A DNA stretch of 64,000 nucleotides from Lepidostoma basale (taxonomy: Eukaryota > Arthropoda > Insecta > Trichoptera > Lepidostomatidae). Positions 32,801 to 43,800 of this stretch are shown piece by piece (position 1 is the stretch's first letter; each line of letters begins with the position of its first letter). A model generated the notes under the pieces. The model was not told where the DNA came from. It made no database searches and saw only the letters and a list, made by a program, of their open reading frames with translations. Both the position numbers and the translations under genes were made by a program. The stretch is from positions 2,046,001 to 2,110,000 of the forward strand of contig JAHDVF020000875.1 in the NCBI GenBank assembly GCA_022606425.2, in the 5' to 3' direction.

Positions 32801-35800
32801 GTGTCGAGGAGAATCAAATTTGTCATACCTGGAAGAAGGCTTCGGGAGATATCCTGAATTTGAGCCCGAGAATTGTGTCGTGGATATGCGTTTCTCCCCA
32901 CAATAATTCTGCTTTAGGACCACCTTCTCTGCCTTTCCTGAATAGGACAAAACATTTAGAAAACATTATAATTTGGAGAAAAGGTTTATATATTAATAGT
33001 TTTTAGTTTGAATCTTAATTTTTTTTTAAGAGTTGTAGCAGCAACGACATTAATAATACCATCTTCAAACTGTAATTGAATACTTAAACTACATTTCTTC
33101 TATGTTTGCCATACTTTGTGTTATAGATGTTTTATTTGTCTTAAACATGTATCTTTTTAATATGTATCACTGAAGAAAGACCGAAACATGTCTGATATGT
33201 AATTTTTTTTATTTTTATAAGTTAGTGTTGTATCAGTAGAGTGTGACAGTCCATTCTTTCTGCCTACCCTTTCGGGGAGATGGCGGGATGGTTAGTTAGT
33301 TAGTTAGTTAGTGTTGTACAATAAGTTTGTGCTTAACTTTTTGTTAAAATGCATTTCATTTAGAAACACTTTACAAAATAAAATCTAACTAACTAAACAT
33401 CACGGAGTTTTCCTGAAGGTGTAGCCAGATATAATGAACCTGCACACTGTTCTTTCCTGGCATACTTCTCTTGCTTCCTCATGTCATGCATGCATGTCGA
33501 TTTCAATATTGGATTTATTTTATTGTGGCACGTTTTCCTTCCTTCTTCTATTTCTCGTTCCGTTTACATCCTTAACATATACTTACTATTGATGAAACAA
33601 TGTTCAAAAGGAAAATACTACAAATATTGGAAAGTATTCGTCCTCATGAGCGCCATACTTGTTCACGTGTTACTGTTGCATTCTTTCAAATCGATGACTT
33701 TAAAGTATTTATTTTTGTAATGTCTATTTGGAAAATAAAGAATTTGAAAAAATATCGGAAGTATTATTTTACATGGATGCTCACCATCCACCCAAGACAT
33801 CTCATGACTTTCCACAGGAGAATACGGTGATTGATTTCTCAGACTCCTCACATGACCGATATTGAATATTTTATTATGTCATGTGTTTTTGGTCTTTTTT
33901 CTTTTCTTGTTCCGTTTACGCCGTTTACATATAATTTCTTCATTGTTCTCTCTAAATAAAATAAAAGTGTGTTTACACAAACCTGCGCTGAATAATTTGA
34001 AAGAAGAGAGATTTGATATTCCCCTTTCTAGAATCATCTGTGAAATGTTTTACCAGAGATTCCTTTAGTTCTTTAAGGCTATCTTCAGACAAATCCTGTG
34101 AGAAAAAATGTTATTCATTAACATATTATATATTTTAATTTCATATATAGAATAGAATTATTATCACTGTTTAATCGACTTTGAATTATTAATGATTTTT
34201 TATGAATTAAAACACTGTTTTTTCCACTTATGAGTTTATTTTTCTCGACATGTTTCGAAGGTTTACGCCTTCATCATCGGAAGAACGATATAAACTGTTT
34301 ATATCGTTCTCCCGATGATGAAGGCCTTCGAAACATGTCGAGAAAAATAAACCCAAAAGTGGAAAAAACAGTGTTAACGCCTTATCTAAATTTAGTTATT
34401 AAATATCTTTATACAATAAAAATATTGAACAAGACAATGCTTCGGAGGTGACCTCCAACTGAAGTTGAACAGTTATATATTAGAAGTGAACAGTTATCAT
34501 AACATTAATAGGCAAAAATCCAGATGTCATCAAGAAAGAGTAAAAAAGAGAGAGAGAGAGAGAAAAATACTTCTTTGAATTTTGTTCTGATTCTGAATCT
34601 AATTTTGAAATTTGGTCCGATTATGACAGAAGATTATTAGACGATTATTATAATATGACAGAAGTGTAAAAAACAAAAGAAGAACAATTTGATAAATTTG
34701 TTTAAAAAAAATTACATTAAAAGTTCCAACTGATTACGATTGAACCAAGTTTTTAAAGGGTAGAAAATTTATACTTCTGTGAATATTTCACTGACTCCAA
34801 CTAATAAATAGATATAAATGGGAGACTTGTGACACTAGGTAGAAAATATTTCTACAAAGATATTGACTACATTCTGCAGAGTGCAAGGAGTGACATTTAC
34901 CTGCGGGGTGAATCCGATGACCAGCATGAGGTCTCTTGAAGAAGCAGACTGACGCACCATGAGCTGGGACCAGTGGCCACTGTGATCTTCAGTGGAGTAT
35001 CCTTTTAAGGGACTGTTCCGAACAAACTCTTGGAAAACCTGCACATAAATATAATAATATGAATTCCTAGCAGTTGATATAAATTTATGAAAGGATTCTC
35101 TCAATTTATGCCATTTCTTATGGAAAATGTAAGAACTTCTACATAACAGAAGTGTTTTTAAGAAATTTTATGGAAAAAATAGATTGTATAATTCTTAACC
35201 CCTTAACCCAGGTATGATGAAATATTACATCATTTCAAGAAAGATCCGTGGTAATTTTATAAAGCTCCATTAGGAGCTTTATAAAATTACCCTCTAATGG
35301 GGGTAATGATCTATGACTTTTTTTGCATATCATCACAGTTATAGGCACTGAGTTCCATCCGCTTATAGTTTTTATTGCATTTGACTACTTGGTTAACTGG
35401 TTAATAAATGTGTTAAGCATTATTATATTAAAATATTATAGTAATATAGTAAAAAAAATAATAAAATACGATATTCAGGTATTACATATTTTTGTTAAAA
35501 TTTTGGATTAGTTTCTATAAATCCATAAATAAAAAGATTATTTACATTTTGAATACTTCAAAATGTGTCAAAGAGCTTTAATAAAATATGGTTGAAACAA
35601 AATAAGTAAATAAAACAAAGTATTTTAATTGCTTCAACTTTTGTCTTTATTTCGACAGCAAGCCTGGTGAAACCGTCGCTGTCGAAATAAAGACAAAAGT
35701 GGAATCAGTTAAAATACGTTGTTTTATTTAATTATTATTTAAAATGAACTTCCATCAAGAAGTTTCACTAAAATCATTTGATAATCATATACATAAGAGG

Positions 35801-38800
35801 CTAAAATTTTGTCCTATATCATAATCAGAGTAGGAGAAAGATTAATTAAATTCATACCAAAACAGCTTTTTTCATTTCTTCCGATATGTGAGACAGTCCT
35901 TGGACGGGCGCCACGCCTGTGAATCCAGAAATATACCGCCCGATCCTGAATCCCACGGTGGGCAGATTGGTCTCTGCATCCATGCCCACTGTGAACTCAC
36001 ACTTGTTTCTGTAGCCTTCAATTTTTTCCACAGTCTCCATCGGTCCAAAGGGAAACATCAAACCATCATTGATTTTCCTCTGGTTCTCAATGTAGGAGCG
36101 GATGTTGGCATGAGCTTTCCACAGTTCATTTCCCATTTTTAAGATAGCACCACGTGCTGCCCTGTGTTTAAATTCTATCTGAAAAAAAATTAAGTAAATG
36201 TGTATAAAGTTATTTAACAAAAGAAATATACAAGATAACTCCTGGTTTGTGTTATTGCCTACGACGCCAACAAGGAGTTATCTTGTACTTTCTTGCCATA
36301 TTTATGCAGCTAAAAGGTTATACGTTGGAGAAGAACAACACATCAAAAAAATTCAATTCATAATTTAAAAAAATATATATTATCATTACAAATATTTTCC
36401 AATGCGTTTATGATTACAATTAAATATAATTTAAGAACAATAAATAATAAAAAAGTAAAAAAGAAACAATATATGTAGTAAGAAAAAACATATGACACTT
36501 GACAGACAGACTTTCTAGCTTTCAAATGAGACTACTTTGAAGAAAATACGCCACTTACTTGAAGAGCAAAAAAATAAAAAAAACCAAAAGACCAGTTTTT
36601 CAATTGAAAAAAATTAAATAACATAAAGCGCCCTTATTTATTAAGTGACCCTCACCAAAAGAAATGTAGAGAGATTAAGAGTCACGCAGCGTTCCATGGA
36701 AAGACATATGCTCGGCGTCAGTCTCCGAGATAAATTCAGAAATGAGAAGATTAGACGCCGAACAAAAATAACGGACATCATGGAACGACTAGCGAGACTG
36801 AAGTGGCAATGGGCGGGTCATGTGGCGAGACAGAGTGAGGATAGATGGACCCAGAAAATAATAAGGTGGAGACCATGGGAGAATAGGAGAAACGTCGGCA
36901 GGCCGCAAAAAAGGTGGGCCGATGACATTGCTGCCGTGGGGGGGAAAATGTGGCTACGGCTGGCAGGAGATAGAGACGAGTGGAAGGAAAGGAAAGAGGC
37001 CTATGTCCAGCAGTGGACGGATAAAGGCTGACGAAGAAGAAGAGAAGAAGAATTTATTAAGTAGGTAACTTTTCCAACAACAAAAAAATGAATTTTTATT
37101 GACAATTTTTGTCTAATATTCACACATTTCGTTTGATCAAGTGTCGAAAATACACATTGCATAGATTTATCAATGAAATGTTAATAATTGTATTACATAT
37201 ATTTAGGAATGAAAAAAAAAGCAGTAAATATTGCAAAAAAATAATCTTGTGTTATTCCAATTTCAGAAATCAAATATTTGAAAGTATCTTTGTAGAAATA
37301 AAAATACATATTTACACCGAATATTTTTTTTTCAAAGAAAATAATTAGTAAAATATGTGTTGATAAAAATAACATATTACTGAGCATTTATTAAATAAAT
37401 AACATTAATTGCAATAGACACATACTTGTTTTTCATAGGGGACATTCCAGTATGGAATAGTGCTGTCTTTGATCTGTTCCTCCTGGCTCTTGGACTCCTG
37501 CTTAATCTTCTTTGCGTCCTCCTCTCCTTTAGCTTCCAGTTTACGTTTCCTCACCAGCGGATCTGGAGTTGGTTGCGCGGCCTTCAAATGTTTCATAAAT
37601 TTATATATATTACTTTCCGCACAAACTGTACTTATTTCACTATTTAAAAAAATAATAATTATAGGTGTGGTTACAAAAAAGGAGTTTTAATGATCCTTGC
37701 TATAACAGGAGTTTTATTTCTACTTATTTTGATTTTCTATCACCTTTGCAATTTAAAAAAATAATTATAACGTAGTATTATTTCATATGGATGCATTTCA
37801 TTTATCTATTAAAAAATATCTAAAGCATTACAGATTTTTTTTCCAATACACTAAAGATACAAGTTAGAGATACGAAATAATAAATAATACATGATAAAAT
37901 AATAAAAAGAGCGAGAAACGTGAGATACATGACAAATTAATAAAATGAAAATACAATTATAATAAAGACAGTGCTTCCCTCAGGTTAGCTACACTATCAC
38001 AAAATACGTCAAACTCCGAGGTGACATGATTTAGAAAAGATATTGCTCCACCTGCCATCATAACCATTGGCAGGTTGGTTCTGCATCATAGGAGATAAAA
38101 CAATCTATGGCCCTTTTGTTAAAGATAATTATCAGGGACGAAATGACCTACATCACTCAGGATTACCATTACAGCATCGAATTACCATGCATGTTCTCGG
38201 GAATAAACTTATTTTAACCCTCTTTTTGCGACTGAAGAAATAATTGCTTCGAACAGCAGCTGACTACATTTACACCTCAGACAGACAGTACCAGTTAATT
38301 ATAATGTTCAATTCAATTTAGAAGTAAGGAACTAAAGTAAAAATATTATAATATACATTCAAATATTAGCTGTAAATGTAGTCTGCCGCACTTCGGAATA
38401 CTTTTTTGAACTGCAAAAGCAGCCAGCCGCACTATAGAGGTTAAAAACATTGATTTTTTTAAAACTAAACAAATACACTGAGGTTCGGAGTTGATGGCAT
38501 TTACAGTACAAATTTTCAAGTATGGGGTGGGACAGAGAAGTATCCCTACTTTCAAAGTGTACTTGCAAAGGGAGGGGAAGTGTTAGAAGAAAAGTGCTAT
38601 GAAAAATAATTTTGATATTGTCTATAGACTTACTCTTTACGCGTTTAGTGGAATCAGGGAAAACAAATTTATAATTTTAAAAAAATGTGAACATTACATG
38701 AGCCTCCAGTTTTTTCCCTTTCCATGTAAACCCGTTCAAGACTTCGATGGCTTTAAGCCTATCTGGTTCATTGTGGAAGCAGACATAAAGCCAGCTGCTG

Positions 38801-39149
38801 CCCCGACGCGGCGGCTTGATCTTTCCAGGATTAAGTTGGAGCTTAGTGTTCAAAAGTTTTTTTAACTCCTAAAATTCAATAACGAATATTACAGAAAAAC
38901 AAGTAAATATTTTATGCAAATTATTTTAAAAAATAGTATATTCAATGAATAATCGAATTATTTAACATAATGTAAACATACACTGATTCCATAAAATTTT
39001 GGCATGTTATTAATTTCAATTTTGAAAACTTCCGAAGAAAATCCTCCGGTTTGTAAATAAGAAAACTCGTCCAGTTCTTTATTTTCTTCATTCTCTGTGG
39101 GTGGTAATAATTCTGTTTCAACGTGAATATCTTCCGTTGCAGCCGCCAT
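29828..39149 (-). CDS. TRMT2A: tRNA (uracil-5-)-methyltransferase TRMT2A homologue, complete, 10 exons
   Basis: Exons in transcript order: 39149-38982, 38868-38698, 37581-37426, 36178-35858, 35038-34901, 34095-33983, 32937-32829, 32171-32049, 31938-31746, 30093-29828. All are GT-AG and phases close, giving 585 residues. Exon 2 is an RRM-like RNA-binding segment ([20 protein letters not shown]). A basic linker ([20 protein letters not shown]) follows. Exons 7-10 form the TrmA-type methyltransferase: [15 protein letters not shown], the SAM site [12 protein letters not shown] (Asp419), DPPRAGL (Asp491) and the nucleophile in FLSCDP (Cys519). The enzyme makes m5U54 in the T-loop of tRNA. The exon 3 acceptor (TTTGAAG) is weak, but it is the only one that keeps the frame. 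The last codons before TAA are YYDFNCI. See 28456-28596 for a possible alternative end. Confidence 0.94.
30639..30839. mobile_element. piggyBac-like MITE, 201 bp (TRMT2A intron 9)
   Basis: TTAA at both ends. The inverted termini are TTAACCCCCATTGTG and TTAACCCATATAGTGCG. The interior is about 70% alike by eye to 38214-38444. No coding content. Confidence 0.75.
30897..31706. mobile_element. hAT-like non-autonomous element, 810 bp, perfect 8-bp TSD (TRMT2A intron 9)
   Basis: The ends read CAGTGGCGGTACTC and, inverted, CAGTGGCGGTACTCCC. The inverted repeat runs on through GGCTTGCGTAAGAAATTTTG for roughly 60 bp in all. CATGTATC is duplicated exactly at 30889-30896 and 31707-31714. The CAGTG start with an 8-bp duplication is typical of hAT. 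The interior has no transposase, so it depends on a partner. Confidence 0.9.
32239..32765 (+). mobile_element. RepB LINE 3' end, reference copy with TSD (TRMT2A intron 7)
   Basis: The longest intact RepB tail: an open frame of 164 codons from [20 protein letters not shown] through [19 protein letters not shown] and [13 protein letters not shown] to YPSGETA and a stop. The 3' end is GTGATGGTTAGTTAGTTAG. ATGAATAACT flanks it on both sides (32229-32238 and 32766-32775), a 10-bp target duplication. It is therefore a 5'-truncated insertion by target-primed reverse transcription. The clade is not resolved. The (GTTA)n tail resembles, but is not, the insect telomere repeat. Confidence 0.92.
33165..33197 (+). 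ncRNA. hammerhead-like motif (TRMT2A intron 6)
   Basis: TATCA, CTGAAGA (33170-33176), a shortened stem II region, GAAAC (33183-33187), ATGTC, then TGATA. TATCA/TGATA can form stem I. ACATGT is self-complementary and could form stem III between two molecules. Stem II is eroded. The flanks match the 41.4-kb copy. Confidence 0.4.
33236..33312 (+). mobile_element. RepB 3' terminal stub
   Basis: Only the last 75 bp, from GTGTGACAGTCCATTC to the GTTAGTTAGTTAG tail. It lies immediately after the hammerhead-like repeat. Confidence 0.85.
33385..33880 (-). mobile_element. RepB LINE 3' fragment, inverted and rearranged
   Basis: The inverted terminus (AACATCACGGAGTTTTCC) starts at 33397 and the tail continues to about 33560. 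Further RepB-like sequence (GACTCCTCACATGACC and onward) reappears at 33840-33930. The middle is an unrelated AT-rich insertion. Confidence 0.65.
34195..34380. repeat. near-perfect fold-back (about 90-bp arms) with two hammerhead-like motifs (TRMT2A intron 5)
   Basis: The arms 34203-34290 and 34295-34379 are inverted copies. Each ends in CTTCGAAACATGTCGAG and TGTTTTTTCC/GGAAAAAACA. Each arm reads GTTCTCCCGATGATGAAGG, a CCTT loop side, CGAAACATGTC, GAGAA. TTCTC/GAGAA would be stem I, and the core is CCGATGA rather than CTGATGA. Confidence 0.75.
35197..35345. repeat. hairpin and TTAACC-type repeat ends (TRMT2A intron 4)
   Basis: CTTAACCCCTTAACCCAGG is followed by the near-palindrome GATGAAATATTACATC. 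A 19-bp perfect inverted repeat (GGTAATTTTATAAAGCTCC, loop ATTA) spans 35251-35292. It looks like the end of a piggyBac-like element, but no second end was found. Confidence 0.5.
35625..35725. repeat. fold-back element (TRMT2A intron 4)
   Basis: CAACTTTTGTCTTTATTTCG and its inverted copy flank AGCAAGCCTGGTGAAACCGTC. Read on plus, CTGGTGA ... GTCGAA recalls a hammerhead core with A6 changed. A related single arm is at 16585-16680. Confidence 0.6.
36228..36290. repeat. small fold-back (TRMT2A intron 3)
   Basis: TACAAGATAACTCC at about 36229 and GGAGTTATCTTGTA at about 36274 form 14-bp arms around a roughly 30-bp loop. Confidence 0.6.
36640..37048 (+). mobile_element. RepC RTE/BovB-like LINE C-terminus, open copy (TRMT2A intron 3)
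   Basis: An uninterrupted frame of 128 codons: [61 protein letters not shown] and a stop, then a GAAGAAGA tail. The lack of stops suggests a recent insertion. The 5' part of the element is missing. Confidence 0.9.
37960..38213 (-). mobile_element. RepA LINE fragment, degenerate (TRMT2A intron 2)
   Basis: Matches RepA blocks (GGCAGGTTGGTTCTG, TATCAGGGACGAAA) with many indels. A piggyBac-like MITE abuts it at 38214. Confidence 0.6.
38214..38444. mobile_element. piggyBac-like MITE, 231 bp (TRMT2A intron 2)
   Basis: TTAA at both ends. The termini are TTAACCCTCTTTTTGCG and, inverted, TTAACCTCTATAGTGCG. The interior contains GACTACATTTACACCTCAGA and AGGAACTAAAGTAAAAAT, shared with the other two copies. 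No coding content. Confidence 0.75.
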
Positions 39150-39544
39150 CGTCGAGTTTTTAAATCACAAAACAAACTAAACCACGCCGTAAACAAGAAG
39201 ACCGGCCTGACAGTTTGTGGTTATGTCAACTATACGTCAAAATGTACTGTTTGGTCAATTTTTTTATCAAATATATTGTCGATGAGTGCATAATATTTTT
39301 GGCCTTATGTATAAAAATATCTATGCTCGCACCAGAGTAGTCTATGGCATTTTTACCCCATCATTCCGATGCTGTGTAGCTAGTTTACATTACCCCCCTA
39401 ATATAATAACTTTAATTTTCAGATATTAAAGTTCTTATTTTGATACACGTGGTGAGTGCAAAGCACCGTAAGGTGCGTATTTTTTAGTACAGCAAAGGAA
39501 AAGTTCAAAGATAAGGTTACTCTAGGCCAAACGATATTTTAAAA

Positions 39545-40068
39545 AAGTTCATATATAATGGAGTTCTAGTCCCGACCTTTATGTATGGAAGTGAAGCTTG
39601 GAGTTGGCAGAAGAAGGATGAAAGTAGGACAAATGTCGTAGAAATGAGGCCACTAAGAAGAATGTGCAGAAAAACAATGTATGATAGAATATCTAATGAT
39701 GAAGGAAGAAAGGAATGTAAGGTGGATGAATGCGTGATAAATAAAAAAGTAAGAAACGGTCACTAATATGTTTTGGACATATGGAACGAATGGGTGAGGG
39801 AAAAATGGTTAAAATATATATTACAAGTAGTGTGAATGGGAAAGGAAGTCGAGGAAGGCCAAGGAAGACATGGTATGACCAAATTAATCAATTACTGAAA
39901 GACGGCCATGTTCGAAGTAGGAACAATTGACGAGCGTGCGTGTCACGATGTGTGTATGTAAAATATGCACGAGAATTATGCCAGGATAGAACAATGTGGC
40001 GATCCATCCTCAATGCCTACCCTTCCGGGGAAACGGCGTGATGGTTAGTTAGTTAGTTAATATATAAT
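39545..40068 (+). mobile_element. RepB LINE 3' end, long copy
   Basis: [19 protein letters not shown] is followed by frame breaks after about 60 codons, then the usual tail and GTTAGTTAGTTA terminus. It is more diverged than the 32-kb copy. Confidence 0.88.
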
Positions 40069-40262
40069 ACCATCAATCAACTTTTCCAAAATTTTATTTA
40101 ATGAAATATTGAGTAACATTGTTATAAAGAGATTAGATATTTAGTTCCGATTAATAAATTTAAATTATCATTACTTTCGTTCAAAAATACGAGTAGTTAT
40201 ATAATGTATTTCGAACTTTTTGGAAAGAACTAGAAACAGAAACTGTAAAGAAAGAAATAGAA

Positions 40263-40535
40263 ACACTAACTAATTAACTAACTACCCATCACGCCATTTC
40301 CCCGGAGGTGTAGGCAGAGAGGATGGATCGCCACAATGCTCTGTCCTGGCATACCTCTCGGGATTCTTCTATATTCATACATCGTACCAAGCACGCACGT
40401 CGATTATTCCGACTTCGAATGTGACCGTCTTTTAGTAATTGATTAATTTGGTCATGCCATGTTTTCCTCGGTCGTCCTCGGCTTCTTTTTCCACTCACGC
40501 TGCTTGTGTACAACTTGTTAACCATTCCATTCTAT
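40263..40535 (-). mobile_element. RepB LINE 3' end
   Basis: The minus frame of 78 codons runs MVNKLYTSSVSGKRSRGRPR to SAYTSGEMA. It starts (on plus) with AACTAATTAACTAACTACCC, the inverted tail. Confidence 0.88.
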
Positions 40536-40850
40536 AGAAACACATTTTTTTATATAAATTTATTTAATTCCATATATGGTTACTAGTTACATGAATGAGA
40601 GAAACTCAATAAAAATAAACAATATAAGCATGTACTAAACAGGTGTACTGGCAAAAAATAAACATTTTAATACATCAAAAAGAATTGAAATCAACGGTAT
40701 TAAAATTGATTATATAATCTCCAATGTGAGCAGAAATATAAGCTCATTTTATGGAGATGGAATCGAGTCGTGTTCAGGACTAAACCCAAACCTACAGGAT
40801 CAGGGGGCAAGCCTTATATTCCCTAGACCACTAAACATGTAGTAAATGTT

Positions 40851-40861
40851 TTTATTTTATT
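40851..40861 (-). terminator. candidate polyadenylation signals of the P450
   Basis: Two overlapping AATAAA hexamers on minus (40861-40856 and 40856-40851), 34-44 nt past the P450 stop codon. Confidence 0.55.
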
Positions 40862-40894
40862 ACTAGAATATATATGATTGTCATTATCAGACAA

Positions 40895-43800
40895 TCATTT
40901 TCGAATATGGTGGAAAGTAATCCACAGATCGCCGAGAGCTTTAGTTATCAAGGCTGCGGGATCCAGCGGGATCGGCCGCGGAGAAGTCTTCGGGGAGACC
41001 CTCAGTTCGAAGTTCCTCACGAGAGTAGCTATGGCCACCTTGATGTTTAATAAAGCCAGTCGGATACCTGAAAAGAAGAATATGAATAATAATAATAAAT
41101 GTATTAGAAAATACATCTCTAAGTTGTATATTTCTCCTTCAGACAAGTGGTCGGCAAATGCGGCGATTTCAACGATTGGTAATACATTGATAAAATATTA
41201 TAAATATTTTATACAGATATACCTACATAATTAGCTTGCCTTTGACACGTAAAAGAAGAAGGATAAGTTGTTTCTAACAAATAGAAATGTTTTTAAACCT
41301 AAAATATTTAAAAATCTTTATAACATCTGTCAAAACTGATGATATTTGTAAACAATTTTATAATATAATATTTTAAATATGTATCTTTATAATATGTATC
41401 ACTGATGAAGGACCGGTTGTCCGAAACATGTCTGATATGTAATTTTAATTTTTTTTAAACTAGTGTTGTATATACAAAGTATATATACGAGTTTCACTAT
41501 TATTTGCCTTGCTCATTATGTACAAGGCTTATATATATTCAAGTGGATTTTTATTTATTTTGTTATTTTCATTCAGGCGTCATTCTTTTTTATGGAATTT
41601 CTACGGGATTGGAAGGGAAGTCGGCTGTGGCCTGTTTGGAGTTTCTCCGCATTCGCCTAGTGATAAGGGAACCACAGAAACCTCATCAAGAGAAGTCGAA
41701 CTATTCGAGTAATCGGATAGGTCTTCCGTTTCATTAGAAGAATGATCGGCTTTTGTTACAACTCGGCAGTCATTCATCTTTCTTACAGTCAACTTTCTTA
41801 AGTCCTGCGACAGGTACTCGTTGTTCATCACAGATTCGATGTCCCCGAAACTTACGTCACGTCTTCTGCATTTCGCCTCCACTTGAAATCTCTTATGGCT
41901 AAAAATGGGACAATGCATCATCAGATGAGGGATATCCTACGATGATACACTATCGCAGGGGCATTTATCATCCTTAATTAATTTGAATCGAAAGAGGTAG
42001 CTTTTGAATCCGCCATGACCCGTCAGTATTTGGGTCAAGTCGAAATTCATATGCTGCCTCTTCCGAAATTTTAATGCGGAATATAATTTTGGAAAGAACA
42101 TTTTTGTCACCGATCCCGTAGTAGACATTTAATTATCTCCTATTCTAGGCTTCCAAATATCTGATCCGAATTCGCAAACGCTAATGGAAATCTGGAATAG
42201 TCTGGCGTCGTTTTCTTTAAAGTGGCTTCTCTCGCCGCCTCATCCGCCTGCACGTTTCCATCGATGTCGACATGCCCCCGAATCCATCCCACATGAACAG
42301 TCTGGTCTCTGTTATGGAGATTCTGGATGTTGGCTCTAATTTCTGTAACCATTGGATTTACAGAACCCACATCCAGAATTGCCTGAATACCAGACTTGCA
42401 GTCGGAGAGAACCGTGACACGACGCCATCGACTGGGCGGCTTCTTTAAAACGAACGAAAGGGCTTGGTTTATTGCGAATAGTTCCGCCTGAAAAACGGAA
42501 CAGAAGTCAACAAGTTTAAACTTTCTCGACGGCAGCCTCTTTATGTTATCAAATGGCACAAAGGCTGCGCCAACCTTTCCATTTAAGAGACTGCCATCTG
42601 TGAATCCTGTCCCATATCCGGGGGAATCTGGTCATAAAATCCGTGAATAAATTTGATTTGATCGGCAGGATGAGGCAGCGAGTAAAAGTCAACAACATTT
42701 TCGAATTGTCTATCGCTAGGAAGATCCTGCAAGGAATGAAATTTTTTCACATTGTAGAACTCTACTAGCTCCTTGACTCTCAGGTCGAGAGGTATGAAAC
42801 CGCAGAGAGCTTGTGCCGAAGTCAGGGAAATGGTCCTGTATCCCTTGCAAGATCTTATAGCAATATGACGCTGAATTTCCTCAAGTTTGTTAATGTTACA
42901 TTTTTATTGACCGCATCCACCCACACACTGGAAGCATAAGTGATGAGCGGTTCGATAGCACCGAAATAAATCTGCTGCATCACTTCCGCGGATGCTCCCC
43001 ATGTGGGTTTCGCGGCCCGGATTAATTTATTGGTAACTGCGGCAGCTTTCCTGCATATGTTGTCAACTAAGAGAGCGTTTCGCAGTCTAAAGATTCAATT
43101 TTGCTGATTGTTAGTGTGACTTGGCTAGAAGGTTCAATGTAGACAGATCCTATTATAACGTTACCAAAATCAAATTTAAAACTTACAAAAACATGGTTAT
43201 TATCGCTAAATTCTGTCACAAGTTGTCCGTGGATGTCCATAGCGCAAACCACTATTGCCGCTTTATTAATGTGTTGTTTATCGCCGATTGCCTGATAAAC
43301 AGTCATTCCCGGACATCTCAGCATATCGGTGTTTCCCGTGTACGGTTCTTGAAGCAATAGGATGTCCGCAGCATGACTGTTTCTCAGAACCTCCTCAAGA
43401 GTGGCTTTGCTTCTTCCCAAGTTCCACTGAACAATGGTTAGTGAGCGGTTTTTAGTACCCATAGTCGATCCGACTGTTGGCCCTCTCAATTGCCTTTTGT
43501 CGATGAGGACATTCGTTGTCATTAGCTCTGTGTTTGATTAGTTGTCCTGGGTTCCTTAGTCTACTGGTGCTCTTAAAGCAGTTCCAGCATTTCAACTCTT
43601 ATTTTTTCTTGCACTCTGAGGACTTATGTTCACCTGCACAGTGAAGCCACCTGTCCTTGGTTTCAGTACACTTATGCGTGGTATGTACAAAACCAATGCA
43701 CTTAAAGCATTGAAGTATTGTTTTGAAATCTTCGACATGTACCCGAGAGGACCCAATGTATGTATGTACGTTCCATTTCCAAAAAGACTTGGCGGATCCT

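Larger units (their letters stand above)
39240..40894. other. intergenic between the TRMT2A start and the P450 end
   Basis: Apart from RepB copies at 39545-40068 and 40263-40535 and the P450 polyadenylation region, this spacer shows no gene. The TRMT2A promoter must lie in its first few hundred bases, but no TATA box stands out. Confidence 0.5.
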
